Source: Leptolyngbya sp. 'hensonii'
Lineage (GTDB): Bacteria > Cyanobacteriota > Cyanobacteriia > GCF-001939115
Assembly: GCF_001939115.1 (NCBI RefSeq)
Contig: NZ_MQTZ01000005.1
Location: 1-64,000 of the forward strand
DNA length: 64,000 bases
Reading direction: 5' to 3'
Shown: one piece after another, positions 43,629 through 52,326 of the stretch
Position numbering within the stretch: the first letter of the stretch is position 1
How the letters are laid out: each line of letters opens with the position of its first letter
Notes under the pieces: model-generated
What the model saw: the letters and a program-made list of their open reading frames with translations, nothing else
Databases searched by the model: none
Told to the model about the DNA's origin: nothing
Position numbers and translations under genes: made by a program

Positions 43629-45911
43629 TTAATCCTCCGCATGACCCACGCGACGTAGGTTTAAGACATCGCTGAGTTTGCGGATCTGGGCCAGAATTCG
43701 CTCTAACTGGTCATGATTTTGAATATCAATTCCCAGGCCAATCACGGCAGTCTGATCCGGATAGGTTTTGACCTGGGCGTGACGGACGTTGATGCTGCTG
43801 TCACTCAAACGAGACAACACATCTTTCAAAATTCCAACCCGATCGATGACCTCAATCTGAATCTCCACCGGATAGGTCTGGGGTCTGCCAGCCTCTTCCG
43901 TATTGGGATTCCAACTCACAGGCACGAACCGATCACCGACGACATTATCCAGGTTGCCACAGCCCTGGCGATGAATGGAAATGCCCCGACTGCTGCGAGT
44001 CACGACCCCAATAATGGGTTCACCAGGCACAGGATGACAACAACCAGCCAGGTGGTAGAGCAGTCCTTCCACGCCTAAGATCGGAGATTTGCTGGACCGA
44101 TCCACCGGCTGAATGCGGCTACTGGGCAATATGGGCGTCAGTTCGGGAGAGGGGGCTACGGGCTGTTGCGCCTTAACCGCATCTCGAATTCGGTTGACAG
44201 CCAGGTTCAGAGTCACTTCACCATGGCCGATCGCCGCCAGCAGATCTTCCACACTGTGATAGTTACAGCGTTCAGCCACAGCCTTCATGGGAGCCGACTT
44301 CAGTAGCGATTCAAAGCCATTCTTACCAATCTCCCGCTCCAGCATGTCCCGGCCACGGGTAATGTTCTCGTCCCGGTGCGATCGCTTATACCACTGGCGA
44401 ATCCGATTGCGAGCGCCCGCCGTCACCGTGAAATTCAACCAGTCTAGGCTGGGATGGGAGTTCTTCTGGGTGATGATCTCCACGATGTCCCCATTGCGCA
44501 GTAGGGTATCCAGGGTTACCATGCGTCCGTTAAGTTTGGCTCCGGCACAGTGGTGACCGACCTCTGTGTGAATTCGATAAGCAAAATCAACAGGGGTTGC
44601 CCCCCGACCCAGCGCAATCACATCTCCTTTGGGCGTGAAGACATACACATCTTCATCGAACAGATTATCCCGAACGTTCTCCAGGTACTCCTGGGCATCC
44701 TTCAGGTCACTCTGCCAATCCAGCAACTGCCGCAACCAGGTGAACTTTTCGTCTGCAGTCGTCATCTGGATGTTGCTGGCCCCGCCTGACTCCTTATACT
44801 TCCAGTGGGCGGCGATTCCGTACTCAGCTACCCGATGCATTTCCACCGTTCGGATCTGAACTTCCAGCGGGCGACCCGTCAGCCCAACCACGACGGTGTG
44901 CAACGACTGATAGCGGTTGGGCTTGGGCAGACCGATATAGTCCTTAAACCGACCGGGAATCGGTGTGAACTCATCATGAACGATCGCCAGTGATCGATAG
45001 CATTCCTCGTTGGTATAGACAATGATGCGGACGGCAGCCACATCAAAAATCTCGTGGAATTCCTTTTGCTGCCGATGCATCTTTTCATAGATGCCGTACA
45101 GGTGCTTGGGGCGGCCACTGACATCGCTGAATCGGATGCCGGATTGGGCTAGGCGTTGGCGGAGGGTTTCTGTGACCCGGTCCAGGGTGGCTTCCCGATC
45201 GCCCCGCTTTTCGGCTACCAGTTCCTGCATTTCCCGATAGGACTCTGGTTCTAGATACTTAAATGCCAGATCCTCCAGTTCCCATTTAAAGCGCCCAATC
45301 CCCAAACGATTGGCTAGGGGCGCAAAAATCTCCCGGGTTTCCTGGGCAATGCTGCGGCGTTTACTGTCGGACAGATGCTCCAGGGTCCGCATATTGTGCA
45401 GGCGATCGGCCAGCTTGACCACAATCACCCGAATATCCTGGGCCATCGCCATAAACATGCGGCGGAAATTTTCAGCCTGCCGTTCTGTCTTACTGGAGAA
45501 ATTGAACTTGGAGAGTTTGGTCACCCCCTCCACCAGATATCGAACTTCGTGCCCAAAGCGCTGTTCAATCTCATCGGCAGTGACTTCTGTGTCTTCTACC
45601 ACATCATGCAGAAAACCGGCAGCAATCATGACACTACTGCCTCCCAGATCCCGCAGCAACCCAGCAACAGCAACAGGATGGGCAATGTAGGGTTCTCCAG
45701 AAGCCCGATATTGCCCTTCATGCAGGCAGTAGGCAAACTCAAAGGCTCGACAAATAAGTTCGTTATCTGTACGAACTTGAGCCGCATCCTCCAGGGTTGA
45801 CTCAGAGTGACAGACGCCTTTTTGAGCAATCAGGCACTCCTGCAGCCAGTCAGGGATGACAAAATCGAATTGGGAGACGGGAGCCGCGACGTTCATGCTG
45901 GTAGGCTGCAA
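43629..45911 (-). CDS. rel: Bifunctional (p)ppGpp synthetase/hydrolase (Rel/SpoT)
   Basis: The stringent-response alarmone enzyme. Order: HD hydrolase domain (HPVAVAGLLRDLG; FLHDVVEDT with H101-D102 and E106-D107), synthetase domain (RFKDYIGLPKPNRYQSLHTVV; LEVQIRT), TGS domain (VYVFTPKGDVIALGRGATPVDFAYRIH), helical/CC region with C-H pairs (GCCHPVPGEPIIG), and ACT domain at the end. Both active sites look intact. The start is ATG 45911 or 45896 (MNVAAP). It is convergent with the J/TPR gene. Confidence 0.95.
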   Translation of the reverse strand: MQPTSMNVAAPVSQFDFVIPDWLQECLIAQKGVCHSESTLEDAAQVRTDNELICRAFEFAYCLHEGQYRASGEPYIAHPVAVAGLLRDLGGSSVMIAAGFLHDVVEDTEVTADEIEQRFGHEVRYLVEGVTKLSKFNFSSKTERQAENFRRMFMAMAQDIRVIVVKLADRLHNMRTLEHLSDSKRRSIAQETREIFAPLANRLGIGRFKWELEDLAFKYLEPESYREMQELVAEKRGDREATLDRVTETLRQRLAQSGIRFSDVSGRPKHLYGIYEKMHRQQKEFHEIFDVAAVRIIVYTNEECYRSLAIVHDEFTPIPGRFKDYIGLPKPNRYQSLHTVVVGLTGRPLEVQIRTVEMHRVAEYGIAAHWKYKESGGASNIQMTTADEKFTWLRQLLDWQSDLKDAQEYLENVRDNLFDEDVYVFTPKGDVIALGRGATPVDFAYRIHTEVGHHCAGAKLNGRMVTLDTLLRNGDIVEIITQKNSHPSLDWLNFTVTAGARNRIRQWYKRSHRDENITRGRDMLEREIGKNGFESLLKSAPMKAVAERCNYHSVEDLLAAIGHGEVTLNLAVNRIRDAVKAQQPVAPSPELTPILPSSRIQPVDRSSKSPILGVEGLLYHLAGCCHPVPGEPIIGVVTRSSRGISIHRQGCGNLDNVVGDRFVPVSWNPNTEEAGRPQTYPVEIQIEVIDRVGILKDVLSRLSDSSINVRHAQVKTYPDQTAVIGLGIDIQNHDQLERILAQIRKLSDVLNLRRVGHAED

Positions 45912-45950
45912 AACTAGAAGGGCTGAGAGGTAAGGCTAATTGTAAAACCT

Positions 45951-45980
45951 ATGGGTGATGTATCACCCATGATCATGGGT
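45951..45980 (-). promoter_or_regulatory. Overlapping palindromes upstream of rel
   Basis: ATGGGTGA-TGTA-TCACCCAT (45951-45970) overlaps the perfect 16-bp palindrome ACCCATGATCATGGGT (45965-45980). The two cannot form at once. They lie 40-69 bp upstream of the rel start codon: candidate operator or leader hairpins. Confidence 0.45.
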
Positions 45981-46274
45981 TTGGGAAATCCACTGGATGA
46001 AGAAAATTAAACTGGTCAGAATCGTCTGCTGTTCACTCAGCCAGGGATCATCCTTGAAGACTGACTTGAAATATATGGGGTTATAAAAATAGTTTCAGCG
46101 TATATCCCAAAAACCGGGGATAAGGCAAGTTTTTTCTTAATAATAAGGCAAATCTGACTGATTTTGTTGCGAAACTTTAAGCGATTTGAGGCTGAATTGC
46201 CCAAAACGCATCAGGTCCTTGAGTTATTGTCATGGGTTATGGGTCATTGCGACCCCGTCGGCCCAATCCCATAA
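45981..46274. other. Intergenic region between rel and DUF3067 genes
   Basis: No gene seen. A 24-bp loop-forming inverted repeat (GTTATGGG 46236-46243 and CCCATAAC 46268-46275) sits at the 3' end of the DUF3067 gene and may act as its terminator, although no T-run follows. The remainder is A+T rich. Confidence 0.35.
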
Positions 46275-46586
46275 CTATTCCAAAATCCATTCTGAAGATC
46301 GCTCTCCCAAATCCAGCGGGATATTGACAGCCTTGCCCAGACGAGGTCGATCGCGGGTTTGTTCGATAAAGGTCCTTACCTGCTGAATGCTATCCCAAGC
46401 AATGAGATAACGGGCGATCGCATTCAGATGGTCCAGATATTCTGCTTCGCTCATGGGGAAAGAGGCCTGTTCCAGATATTTCCACATGATCTGGATGACG
46501 ATTTTCCCCTGAATCCGGCGAATTTGGATGCCGTACGATCGCCCCCATTTAGCGAGCAAAAGCTGTTGCAAATCCTGTCCAGTCAT
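46275..46586 (-). CDS. DUF3067 family protein
   Basis: Recognised as the cyanobacterial/plastid DUF3067 family, function unknown. The 103-residue protein begins MTGQDLQQLLLAKWGRSYGIQIRR and contains IVIQIMWKYLEQASFPMSEAEYLDHL; it looks soluble and alpha/beta. It is monocistronic, divergent from petC. Confidence 0.75.
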   Translation of the reverse strand: MTGQDLQQLLLAKWGRSYGIQIRRIQGKIVIQIMWKYLEQASFPMSEAEYLDHLNAIARYLIAWDSIQQVRTFIEQTRDRPRLGKAVNIPLDLGERSSEWILE

Positions 46587-46912
46587 GCGCTGCTTGACTT
46601 TGACGATGCTTTATAATTTGTAATCTTTCTGTGCAGTGTTCTCAGACTATGATGCCACCGTTCCATAGAGATTAGAACCCGGTTTGATCAGAATTCTTGT
46701 GTAACAAAAGGTGTAATAATACCCATATTAGAAAGCTATAAATGCTGTGCCCGTAAAAGATCCAGGCGTTTAACTGTTGATTTTTAGGCAGATAAATGCC
46801 GATTTATCTCGGAGGGCTAGATCTCAAAGTTTGTTGACGTTTGTTCACGGAGCTTTGCATCCTAGCCACCCCAATTAACGTAAGACCGTAGTACCCCTAA
46901 GTAGAGTAAGTC
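46587..46912 (+). promoter_or_regulatory. Upstream region of petC-petA
   Basis: No gene seen. It is the promoter region of petCA (plus strand) and DUF3067 (minus strand). TTGACG near 46843 is the best -35 candidate, but no clear -10 box is at the right distance; an A/T-rich segment TGTAATAATACCC near 46711 could hold another promoter. About 75 bp directly precede the petC start. Confidence 0.4.
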
Positions 46913-47452
46913 ATGGCTCAAGTCTCTGGTTCTGCCGATGTGCCCGATATGGGGCGTCGCCAATTCATGAATTTGCTGATGGTTGGTGCAGGTTCCAGCA
47001 CCGTCCTGGGCATGCTGTATCCTGTGGTGAAATACTTTATCCCTCCCTCTAAAGGCGGCGTTGGTGGCGGTATCACAGCCAAGGATGCCCTGGGTAATGA
47101 TGTCCTTGCGAGCCAGTTTCTGTCTACCCACAAGGCAGGCGATCGGGTTCTGGCTCAGGGATTTAAGGGGGACCCCACTTATCTCGTTGTAACCGATGAT
47201 GGCACGATTGCCAGTTATGGAATTAATGCAGTCTGCACCCATCTGGGCTGTGTTGTGCCCTGGAACTCTGGAGAGAATAAATTTATCTGCCCCTGCCATG
47301 GCTCCCAATACGATGTAGCCGGTAAGGTCGTTCGGGGCCCTGCTCCCCTCTCTCTGGCCCTGGTTCATACCACGGTTAATGAGGACACGGTTTCCTTTAC
47401 TCCCTGGACTGAGACAGACTTCCGCACCGGCGAAAATCCCTGGTGGGCTTAG
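46913..47452 (+). CDS. petC: Cytochrome b6f complex Rieske iron-sulfur subunit
   Basis: The [2Fe-2S] subunit carrying electrons from plastoquinol to cytochrome f in the thylakoid. One N-terminal TM helix with twin-arginine-like [13 protein letters not shown] (residues 13-25) anchors it and suggests Tat export. Rieske ligands C108/H110 (CTHLGC) and C126/H129 (CPCHG) are present, plus the disulfide cysteines C113 and C128. petA follows in the same direction 71-116 bp downstream, the standard petCA operon. Confidence 0.97.
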   Translation: MAQVSGSADVPDMGRRQFMNLLMVGAGSSTVLGMLYPVVKYFIPPSKGGVGGGITAKDALGNDVLASQFLSTHKAGDRVLAQGFKGDPTYLVVTDDGTIASYGINAVCTHLGCVVPWNSGENKFICPCHGSQYDVAGKVVRGPAPLSLALVHTTVNEDTVSFTPWTETDFRTGENPWWA

Positions 47453-47568
47453 TTTGGGTTGAGCACAAGAAACCCTGATGGTTTCACCCTGTTCACGACT
47501 GTGCTGAATCTAATCTCAATTCTTTGATCCATGCGCCTGTTTATCCATTCGACAATCATTTCTTGAAG

Positions 47569-48552
47569 ATGAAAACCAGGATTTTCCCTACTGTGTTAGT
47601 ACCAGCAATATTCCGCAGAACAGTCCTGACCGTGCTGGCTGCGATCGCTCTGTTTGTCTCTGGCAGTCTGGCCTTCCCAGAAGGCGCTGCTGCTTATCCG
47701 TTCTATGCCCAGCAAGCTTATCCCACATCTCCACGGGAAGCAACGGGCCGGATTGTCTGTGCAAGCTGCCATTTGGGAGCCAAACCAACGGAAGCTGAAG
47801 TTCCCCAGGCTGTACTGCCGGACACGGTGTTTGAAGCTGTCGTTAAGATCCCCTATGACACCAATGTGCAGCAACTCTATGCTGATGGTAGCCGGGGTCC
47901 ATTGAATGTGGGTGCGGTGGTGATGCTACCTCCCGGTTTTAAACTGGCTCCAGAAGACCGAATTCCAGAAGAGATGAAGGAGAAGGTTGGGGACGTTTAC
48001 TTCCAGACCTACAGTCCGGAGCAAGAAAATATTATCTTGGTTGGCCCCCTTCCTGGTGAACAGTATCGTGAACTGGTTTTCCCGATTTTGTCTCCCGATC
48101 CAGCGACTGACAAGAATATTCACTTCGGCAAATACTCGATTCATATCGGAGGCAACCGGGGTCGGGGGCAGGTCTATCCCACGGGTGACAAGAGCAATAA
48201 TGCAGTCTATAACGCTTCTCTAGCGGGTCAGATCACTCAAATTGCCAAGAGTGAAGACAACAGTTATGCCGTGACTATTCAGGCGGCAGATGGAAAAACT
48301 GTGGTAGAGACCATTCCCCCTGGTCCGGAATTGATTGTTTCGGAAGGACAGGAGGTCGCCCTCGGCGAAGCCCTGACCAACAATCCTAACGTGGGTGGTT
48401 TCGGCCAGTTGGATAAGGAGATTGTTCTGCAAAGTCCTGATCGGGTGAAGTGGCTGATTGCCTTCTTGGCGATCGTCACCCTGACCCAGATCATGCTGGT
48501 GCTGAAGAAGAAGCAGGTCGAGAAGGTTCAAGCTGCTGAGCTGAATTTCTAA
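47569..48552 (+). CDS. petA: Cytochrome f
   Basis: Start ATG 47569 (MKTRIFPTV; upstream GAAG) gives a Sec signal peptide ending before Y43 of [10 protein letters not shown], whose mature N-terminal Tyr is the axial heme ligand. The c-heme motif CASCH falls at residues 64-68. A single C-terminal TM helix ([17 protein letters not shown]) anchors it with a short stromal tail [15 protein letters not shown]. The open frame begins 15 codons earlier at TTG 47524, but those residues are not conserved. A possible terminator follows at 48579-48611. Confidence 0.97.
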   Translation: MKTRIFPTVLVPAIFRRTVLTVLAAIALFVSGSLAFPEGAAAYPFYAQQAYPTSPREATGRIVCASCHLGAKPTEAEVPQAVLPDTVFEAVVKIPYDTNVQQLYADGSRGPLNVGAVVMLPPGFKLAPEDRIPEEMKEKVGDVYFQTYSPEQENIILVGPLPGEQYRELVFPILSPDPATDKNIHFGKYSIHIGGNRGRGQVYPTGDKSNNAVYNASLAGQITQIAKSEDNSYAVTIQAADGKTVVETIPPGPELIVSEGQEVALGEALTNNPNVGGFGQLDKEIVLQSPDRVKWLIAFLAIVTLTQIMLVLKKKQVEKVQAAELNF

Positions 48553-48578
48553 GCCCTGTGGTTTAAGACATAAGGATG

Positions 48579-48611
48579 AGGGGTTTGATATCCACTCAAC
48601 CCCTTCCTTTT
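48579..48611 (+). terminator. Possible terminator after petA
   Basis: AGGGGTT (48579-48585) and AACCCCT (48598-48604) with a 12-nt loop, followed by TCCTTTT. It ends in the left direct repeat of the MITE-like element, so that insertion lies exactly beyond the petCA transcript. Confidence 0.5.
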
Positions 48612-48780
48612 GGCATTAATATACTTCATGCACCAACACTGCCCTCACCCCCGGCCCCTCTCCCAGAGCGGGAGAGGGGAGAAATTAAGCGTTAATGCCC
48701 CTTCTCCCCATTGTGGGAGAAGGGGGTGGGGGAAGAGGGGAAAGGGATTGGTGTGCCAAGTATATTGTTGCCTTCCTTTT
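48604..48780. mobile_element. MITE-like foldback element with direct repeats
   Basis: A 161-bp element (48612-48772) is bounded by imperfect 25-bp terminal inverted repeats starting GGCA...AATATACTT...CACCAA and ending TTGGTG...AAGTATATT...TGCC (19 of 25 positions match). Exact 8-bp direct repeats TTCCTTTT flank it (48604-48611 and 48773-48780), the signature of a target-site duplication. The interior has nested G/C hairpins (CCCCTCTCCC-AGAGC-GGGAGAGGGG; CCCTTCTCCC...GGGAGAAGGG). No coding capacity; an absent transposase would have to act in trans. The transposase family is unassigned. Confidence 0.7.
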
Positions 48781-48803
48781 TGTCTGGCTGAAAAGCCTAA
48801 GGG

Positions 48804-49892
48804 CTAGCGGGGAAGGGATATCCGCACGATCGTCTGCTTGCCGAGAATACTCTCGATCAACATCTCACCCCCATGCAGCTCGGTCAGCCGTTTGGCGATC
48901 GCTAGTCCCAGGCCAGTGCCCTGCTGATCGAACAATTCTGGGTCAAACTGCATGTAGGCTCCGACATGGCTGATCTGCTCAGCAGTCATCCCCCGCCCAT
49001 AATCGATTACATGCAAAACAAATTTGTCATCACTTTCAAAGCTATAGACCTTCACTAGAGAGCCCTGGGTAGAAAAGCGGAAGGCATTATCAACGAGCTC
49101 TTCCACGATTTTCTTCAGTTTGTTTTCAGATATCCGGGCTGAAACCGATTTCAGGCTCAGTTCCAGATCTTCCCGGCGACCGTATTCTTCTGACTTTTGA
49201 ATCGCTTCATCGGCAATGACGGTCTCTGAATAATCAATCCGATAGTTCTGTAGCGCTTTCACCTGATCTGGGTTGGTTGCAATGACTTCCAACTTGGCAT
49301 ACAGGAGGAAATTATGCATGAGCTGGTGCAGCAGGTTGGCATTACTGTGGATCATCTCAGCCATCTCCAGGATCTCAGCCGGAGTTGCTGTATTGTACTC
49401 CTCAATCAAATCGGAAGACAGATGGGTAATCACACCTAAAGGTGAGGTGAGGGCTCTGGGCAGCGCAAAGCTTATGCTCTGGCGCAGATCATCCAGCCTC
49501 TGTTCGGACTGGCTCACGATCGCCTCCTGCTTGTTCAGACGAGTGGTGATCGCCTGGAGCAATTCGGCATGGGTAAAGGGTTTGGGTAGGTAGTCATCGG
49601 CACCCAGGGTCATGCCTTGGCGAATGTCCGATCGTTCTACCTTGGCGGTCAAGAAAATGAAGGGAATCGTTTCAGTTTGAGGATTTAACCGGAGTTGGCG
49701 TAAAACGCCATAGCCATCCAGTTCGGGCATCATCACGTCACAGAGGATCAAGTTCGGTTGGAGCTGGCTGGCTAATTCAACGCCCACCTGTCCATTTTCT
49801 GCGCCTGCAGCATAAAAGCCTTCTGCATCCAGAATGTCTAAGATGCTGTCACGAACGGCTTTTTCGTCTTCAATGACCAATATTTTTTTCAT
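48804..49892 (-). CDS. REC-histidine-kinase-like protein lacking the phospho-acceptor His
   Basis: Start ATG 49892 (MKKILVIEDE) is chosen: relatives begin there and the longer frame would overlap the kinase gene. Receiver domain with D9, D52 (LCDVMMP), and K104; a dimerisation helix pair in which the H-box reads ALPRALTSPLG with R146 in place of His; then an HATPase_c domain with normal boxes (N box ELVDNAFRFS, G1 DYGRGM, G2 GTGLGLAIAKRL). It can bind ATP but cannot autophosphorylate in the ordinary way. The CBS-PAS kinase gene ends 10 bp upstream on the same strand: they form an operon. Confidence 0.88.
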   Translation of the reverse strand: MKKILVIEDEKAVRDSILDILDAEGFYAAGAENGQVGVELASQLQPNLILCDVMMPELDGYGVLRQLRLNPQTETIPFIFLTAKVERSDIRQGMTLGADDYLPKPFTHAELLQAITTRLNKQEAIVSQSEQRLDDLRQSISFALPRALTSPLGVITHLSSDLIEEYNTATPAEILEMAEMIHSNANLLHQLMHNFLLYAKLEVIATNPDQVKALQNYRIDYSETVIADEAIQKSEEYGRREDLELSLKSVSARISENKLKKIVEELVDNAFRFSTQGSLVKVYSFESDDKFVLHVIDYGRGMTAEQISHVGAYMQFDPELFDQQGTGLGLAIAKRLTELHGGEMLIESILGKQTIVRISLPR

Positions 49893-49902
49893 TCCGGTAT
49901 CC

Positions 49903-52095
49903 CTACCTCTGACTTGGAATGCACACTGTAAACGTTGTTCCCACACCAGCTACGCTATCAAATTTAATCGTACCGCCATGGGCTTCAACGGCTTTCTTGA
50001 CAATTACTAACCCCAGGCCTGTCCCTGCAATATTGCCCACATTAGTGGCGCGTTGAAACGGTTCAAACAAACATTTCTGATCTTCGAGGGGAATCCCAAT
50101 ACCGTGGTCCTCAATTTGAAAGACGGCAATATCATCCTGACAGTTTAGACGGAAATTCACACGACTGCCTTCAGCAGAATATTTCAGGGCATTAGATAGC
50201 AAATTAACCAGGATATGACGCAACAATTTCTCATCCACCCAGGCTCCGATCGGGTTGCCCACCCAGGTGAAATTTAGACGGCAGGAGGAGTTGGTCCCCA
50301 ATTGCACCTCTTCTACCAGATCCGCACAAAACTCCTGCAGATTCAATTGAATTGGTTTAAATTCGAGCTTGCCGGCTTCAGCCTTGCCTAATATTAAAAC
50401 GTCATTCAACAGATCGGTCATATGTTTCGCTGCACCTTGAATCCGTTGTAGAGCAACCTGTTTCTTCTCTTCTGACCACTTGTTGCTGTAGTGCTCCAGA
50501 CACTCGGCTGAAGCCAGAATGGTCGTTAAGGGGGTGCGAAATTCATGGGAAGCCATCGCCACAAAGCGAGTCTTTAACTCATTCAGCTCTTTTTCTCGGG
50601 TTAATGCTTTGCGGATATTCCGCTCCACCTGTTTCCGTTCCGTAATATCGCGGGTGATACCTCGATAGCCCTGCCATTCCCCACTGCTACTGAAGACTGG
50701 GGCACCACTAATCTCCAGGACAATGCGATGCCCCGCTTGATGCAAAAGGACTGTTTCAATCTGGCTGAAGGACTCCCGTTGGGCCACAACATACTCCAGA
50801 ACTGTCGTCAGCCGTACCGCCTCATCGGCTGGCATGAAATCAAAGATCCGTCTTGAGAGTACCTCTTCTGCGGTATAACCCGTAATCTGTTCTACTCGGG
50901 GATTCACGTAGATGAAATTCAGGGTTTGATCAATTTCCCAGACCCAATCGTTGGTTTGTTCTACCAGATTACGGAATTTGGCCTCCCCGGTTTGCAGCTT
51001 CTCATTGGCCTGTTGCCAGAGCGCGATCCGTTCTTCTACCCGACGCTCCAGTTCTTCATTGGCTTTTTGTAAAGCGGCCTCTGCCTGTTTGCGCTCAGCC
51101 AGTTCATGCTGCAGTTGCTCATATAGTTCAGAGAGCTGCGCCGTGCGAGTTTGGACTAACCGCTCTAATTCCAGTGCGTGGCTCCGCAGAAGGCTCATCT
51201 TCTCTGCTTCTAAGCTATGGATAGACTCCTGGAGATTCCGAATATACCTGTGCATTTCAGCGGGATTTAGAATTTGCAACAGATTGAACTGGGTCACCAA
51301 TCCCAACAGGTTTTCCTGATCATCCGTCACAATCAGACAGGGCAACTGCCGCTGTTGCATTTCCTGGAAAACTAACCAGAGCGAATCCCAGGGCTTTAGG
51401 GTTGTCGCAGGTGTTTCCATAATGGTCTGGGCCTCAACCTCCTCCAGATTGCTCCCCTGTAACCACCCGTGTAGGATATGGTGAGCTGTCACCATTCCTA
51501 TGGGAATGGTCTGCTCTTCGCTTGCCTGATGGACAATTACAATGTGAGACACCCGATGGTCTGTCATCAGCTGGGCCAGTTGCAGGATAGGGGTATCAGG
51601 CGTTGCAGTTACTGCTGATGTGTCGAGAATATTCTCAATTCGGTAGAGCTTCAGCAGGTTAGTAGGCTGCAATCCTTGCTGCACGCTGTTCGATGAAATT
51701 AAGCCCAGAACTTTTCCCTGCTGGTCCACGATCGGCAGGTGATGAATGTGCTGATGATAAAACAGGGAGAGAACCGACAGCGGGTTATGCAATTCTGTAT
51801 CTGCGATTGTAATCACCGGTCGAACCATGACATCGGTCATCTTGAGTGATTCAATAACAGTCCTACTCACGGCCAATCGCACTGCATCCCACTCTGTAAA
51901 AATACCGACAACTTCACCTTGATCCACAGCGACGACACAGCCTGCAGCATGAGCCTGCCGACTCTGATCCAGAAGACGGATAACCTCTGGGAGGGGGGTA
52001 TCCAGCTCGGCTGTCAAGAGATTAGATTCAATCATGGACCGGATCGTAGGCGAGAAAGCGGGTGTGTTGACGGACGGAGATCCCATGGCTGGCAT
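49903..52095 (-). CDS. Sensor histidine kinase with CBS and PAS domains
   Basis: Four CBS motifs in two pairs (about residues 20-290; e.g. VVGIFTEWDAVRL, KVLGLISSNSV, LLGLVTQFNLL), a coiled coil (about 290-370), PAS/PAC (about 370-490, ending ITRDITERKQ), HisKA with H517 in MASHEFRTPL, and HATPase_c near the end (N, G1 and G2 boxes visible; GIGIPLEDQKCLFEPFQR). No TM helix, so it is a cytosolic kinase likely reading adenine nucleotides by CBS. The REC-kinase gene follows 10 bp later. Confidence 0.92.
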   Translation of the reverse strand: MPAMGSPSVNTPAFSPTIRSMIESNLLTAELDTPLPEVIRLLDQSRQAHAAGCVVAVDQGEVVGIFTEWDAVRLAVSRTVIESLKMTDVMVRPVITIADTELHNPLSVLSLFYHQHIHHLPIVDQQGKVLGLISSNSVQQGLQPTNLLKLYRIENILDTSAVTATPDTPILQLAQLMTDHRVSHIVIVHQASEEQTIPIGMVTAHHILHGWLQGSNLEEVEAQTIMETPATTLKPWDSLWLVFQEMQQRQLPCLIVTDDQENLLGLVTQFNLLQILNPAEMHRYIRNLQESIHSLEAEKMSLLRSHALELERLVQTRTAQLSELYEQLQHELAERKQAEAALQKANEELERRVEERIALWQQANEKLQTGEAKFRNLVEQTNDWVWEIDQTLNFIYVNPRVEQITGYTAEEVLSRRIFDFMPADEAVRLTTVLEYVVAQRESFSQIETVLLHQAGHRIVLEISGAPVFSSSGEWQGYRGITRDITERKQVERNIRKALTREKELNELKTRFVAMASHEFRTPLTTILASAECLEHYSNKWSEEKKQVALQRIQGAAKHMTDLLNDVLILGKAEAGKLEFKPIQLNLQEFCADLVEEVQLGTNSSCRLNFTWVGNPIGAWVDEKLLRHILVNLLSNALKYSAEGSRVNFRLNCQDDIAVFQIEDHGIGIPLEDQKCLFEPFQRATNVGNIAGTGLGLVIVKKAVEAHGGTIKFDSVAGVGTTFTVCIPSQR

Positions 52096-52326
52096 ATTAA
52101 AGAAAGAGCGATAAGGAGGGTTAAATCACAGACTTTAAGATGAGCGCACAAGCGAGTCCGTGAATATCATTACGTAAATATAACTAATCATGACGTTTTA
52201 GCCTGGATGTTTTTAGTCTTCCCAACCACAATTCCTGGATCTCTTCTATTTTGAAGAAAAAGTGAAGCACTGGTAACCTTCTTTAAGAACAGGGGAATGG
52301 GTCGTCCCATGGGATAATGCTGTCTC

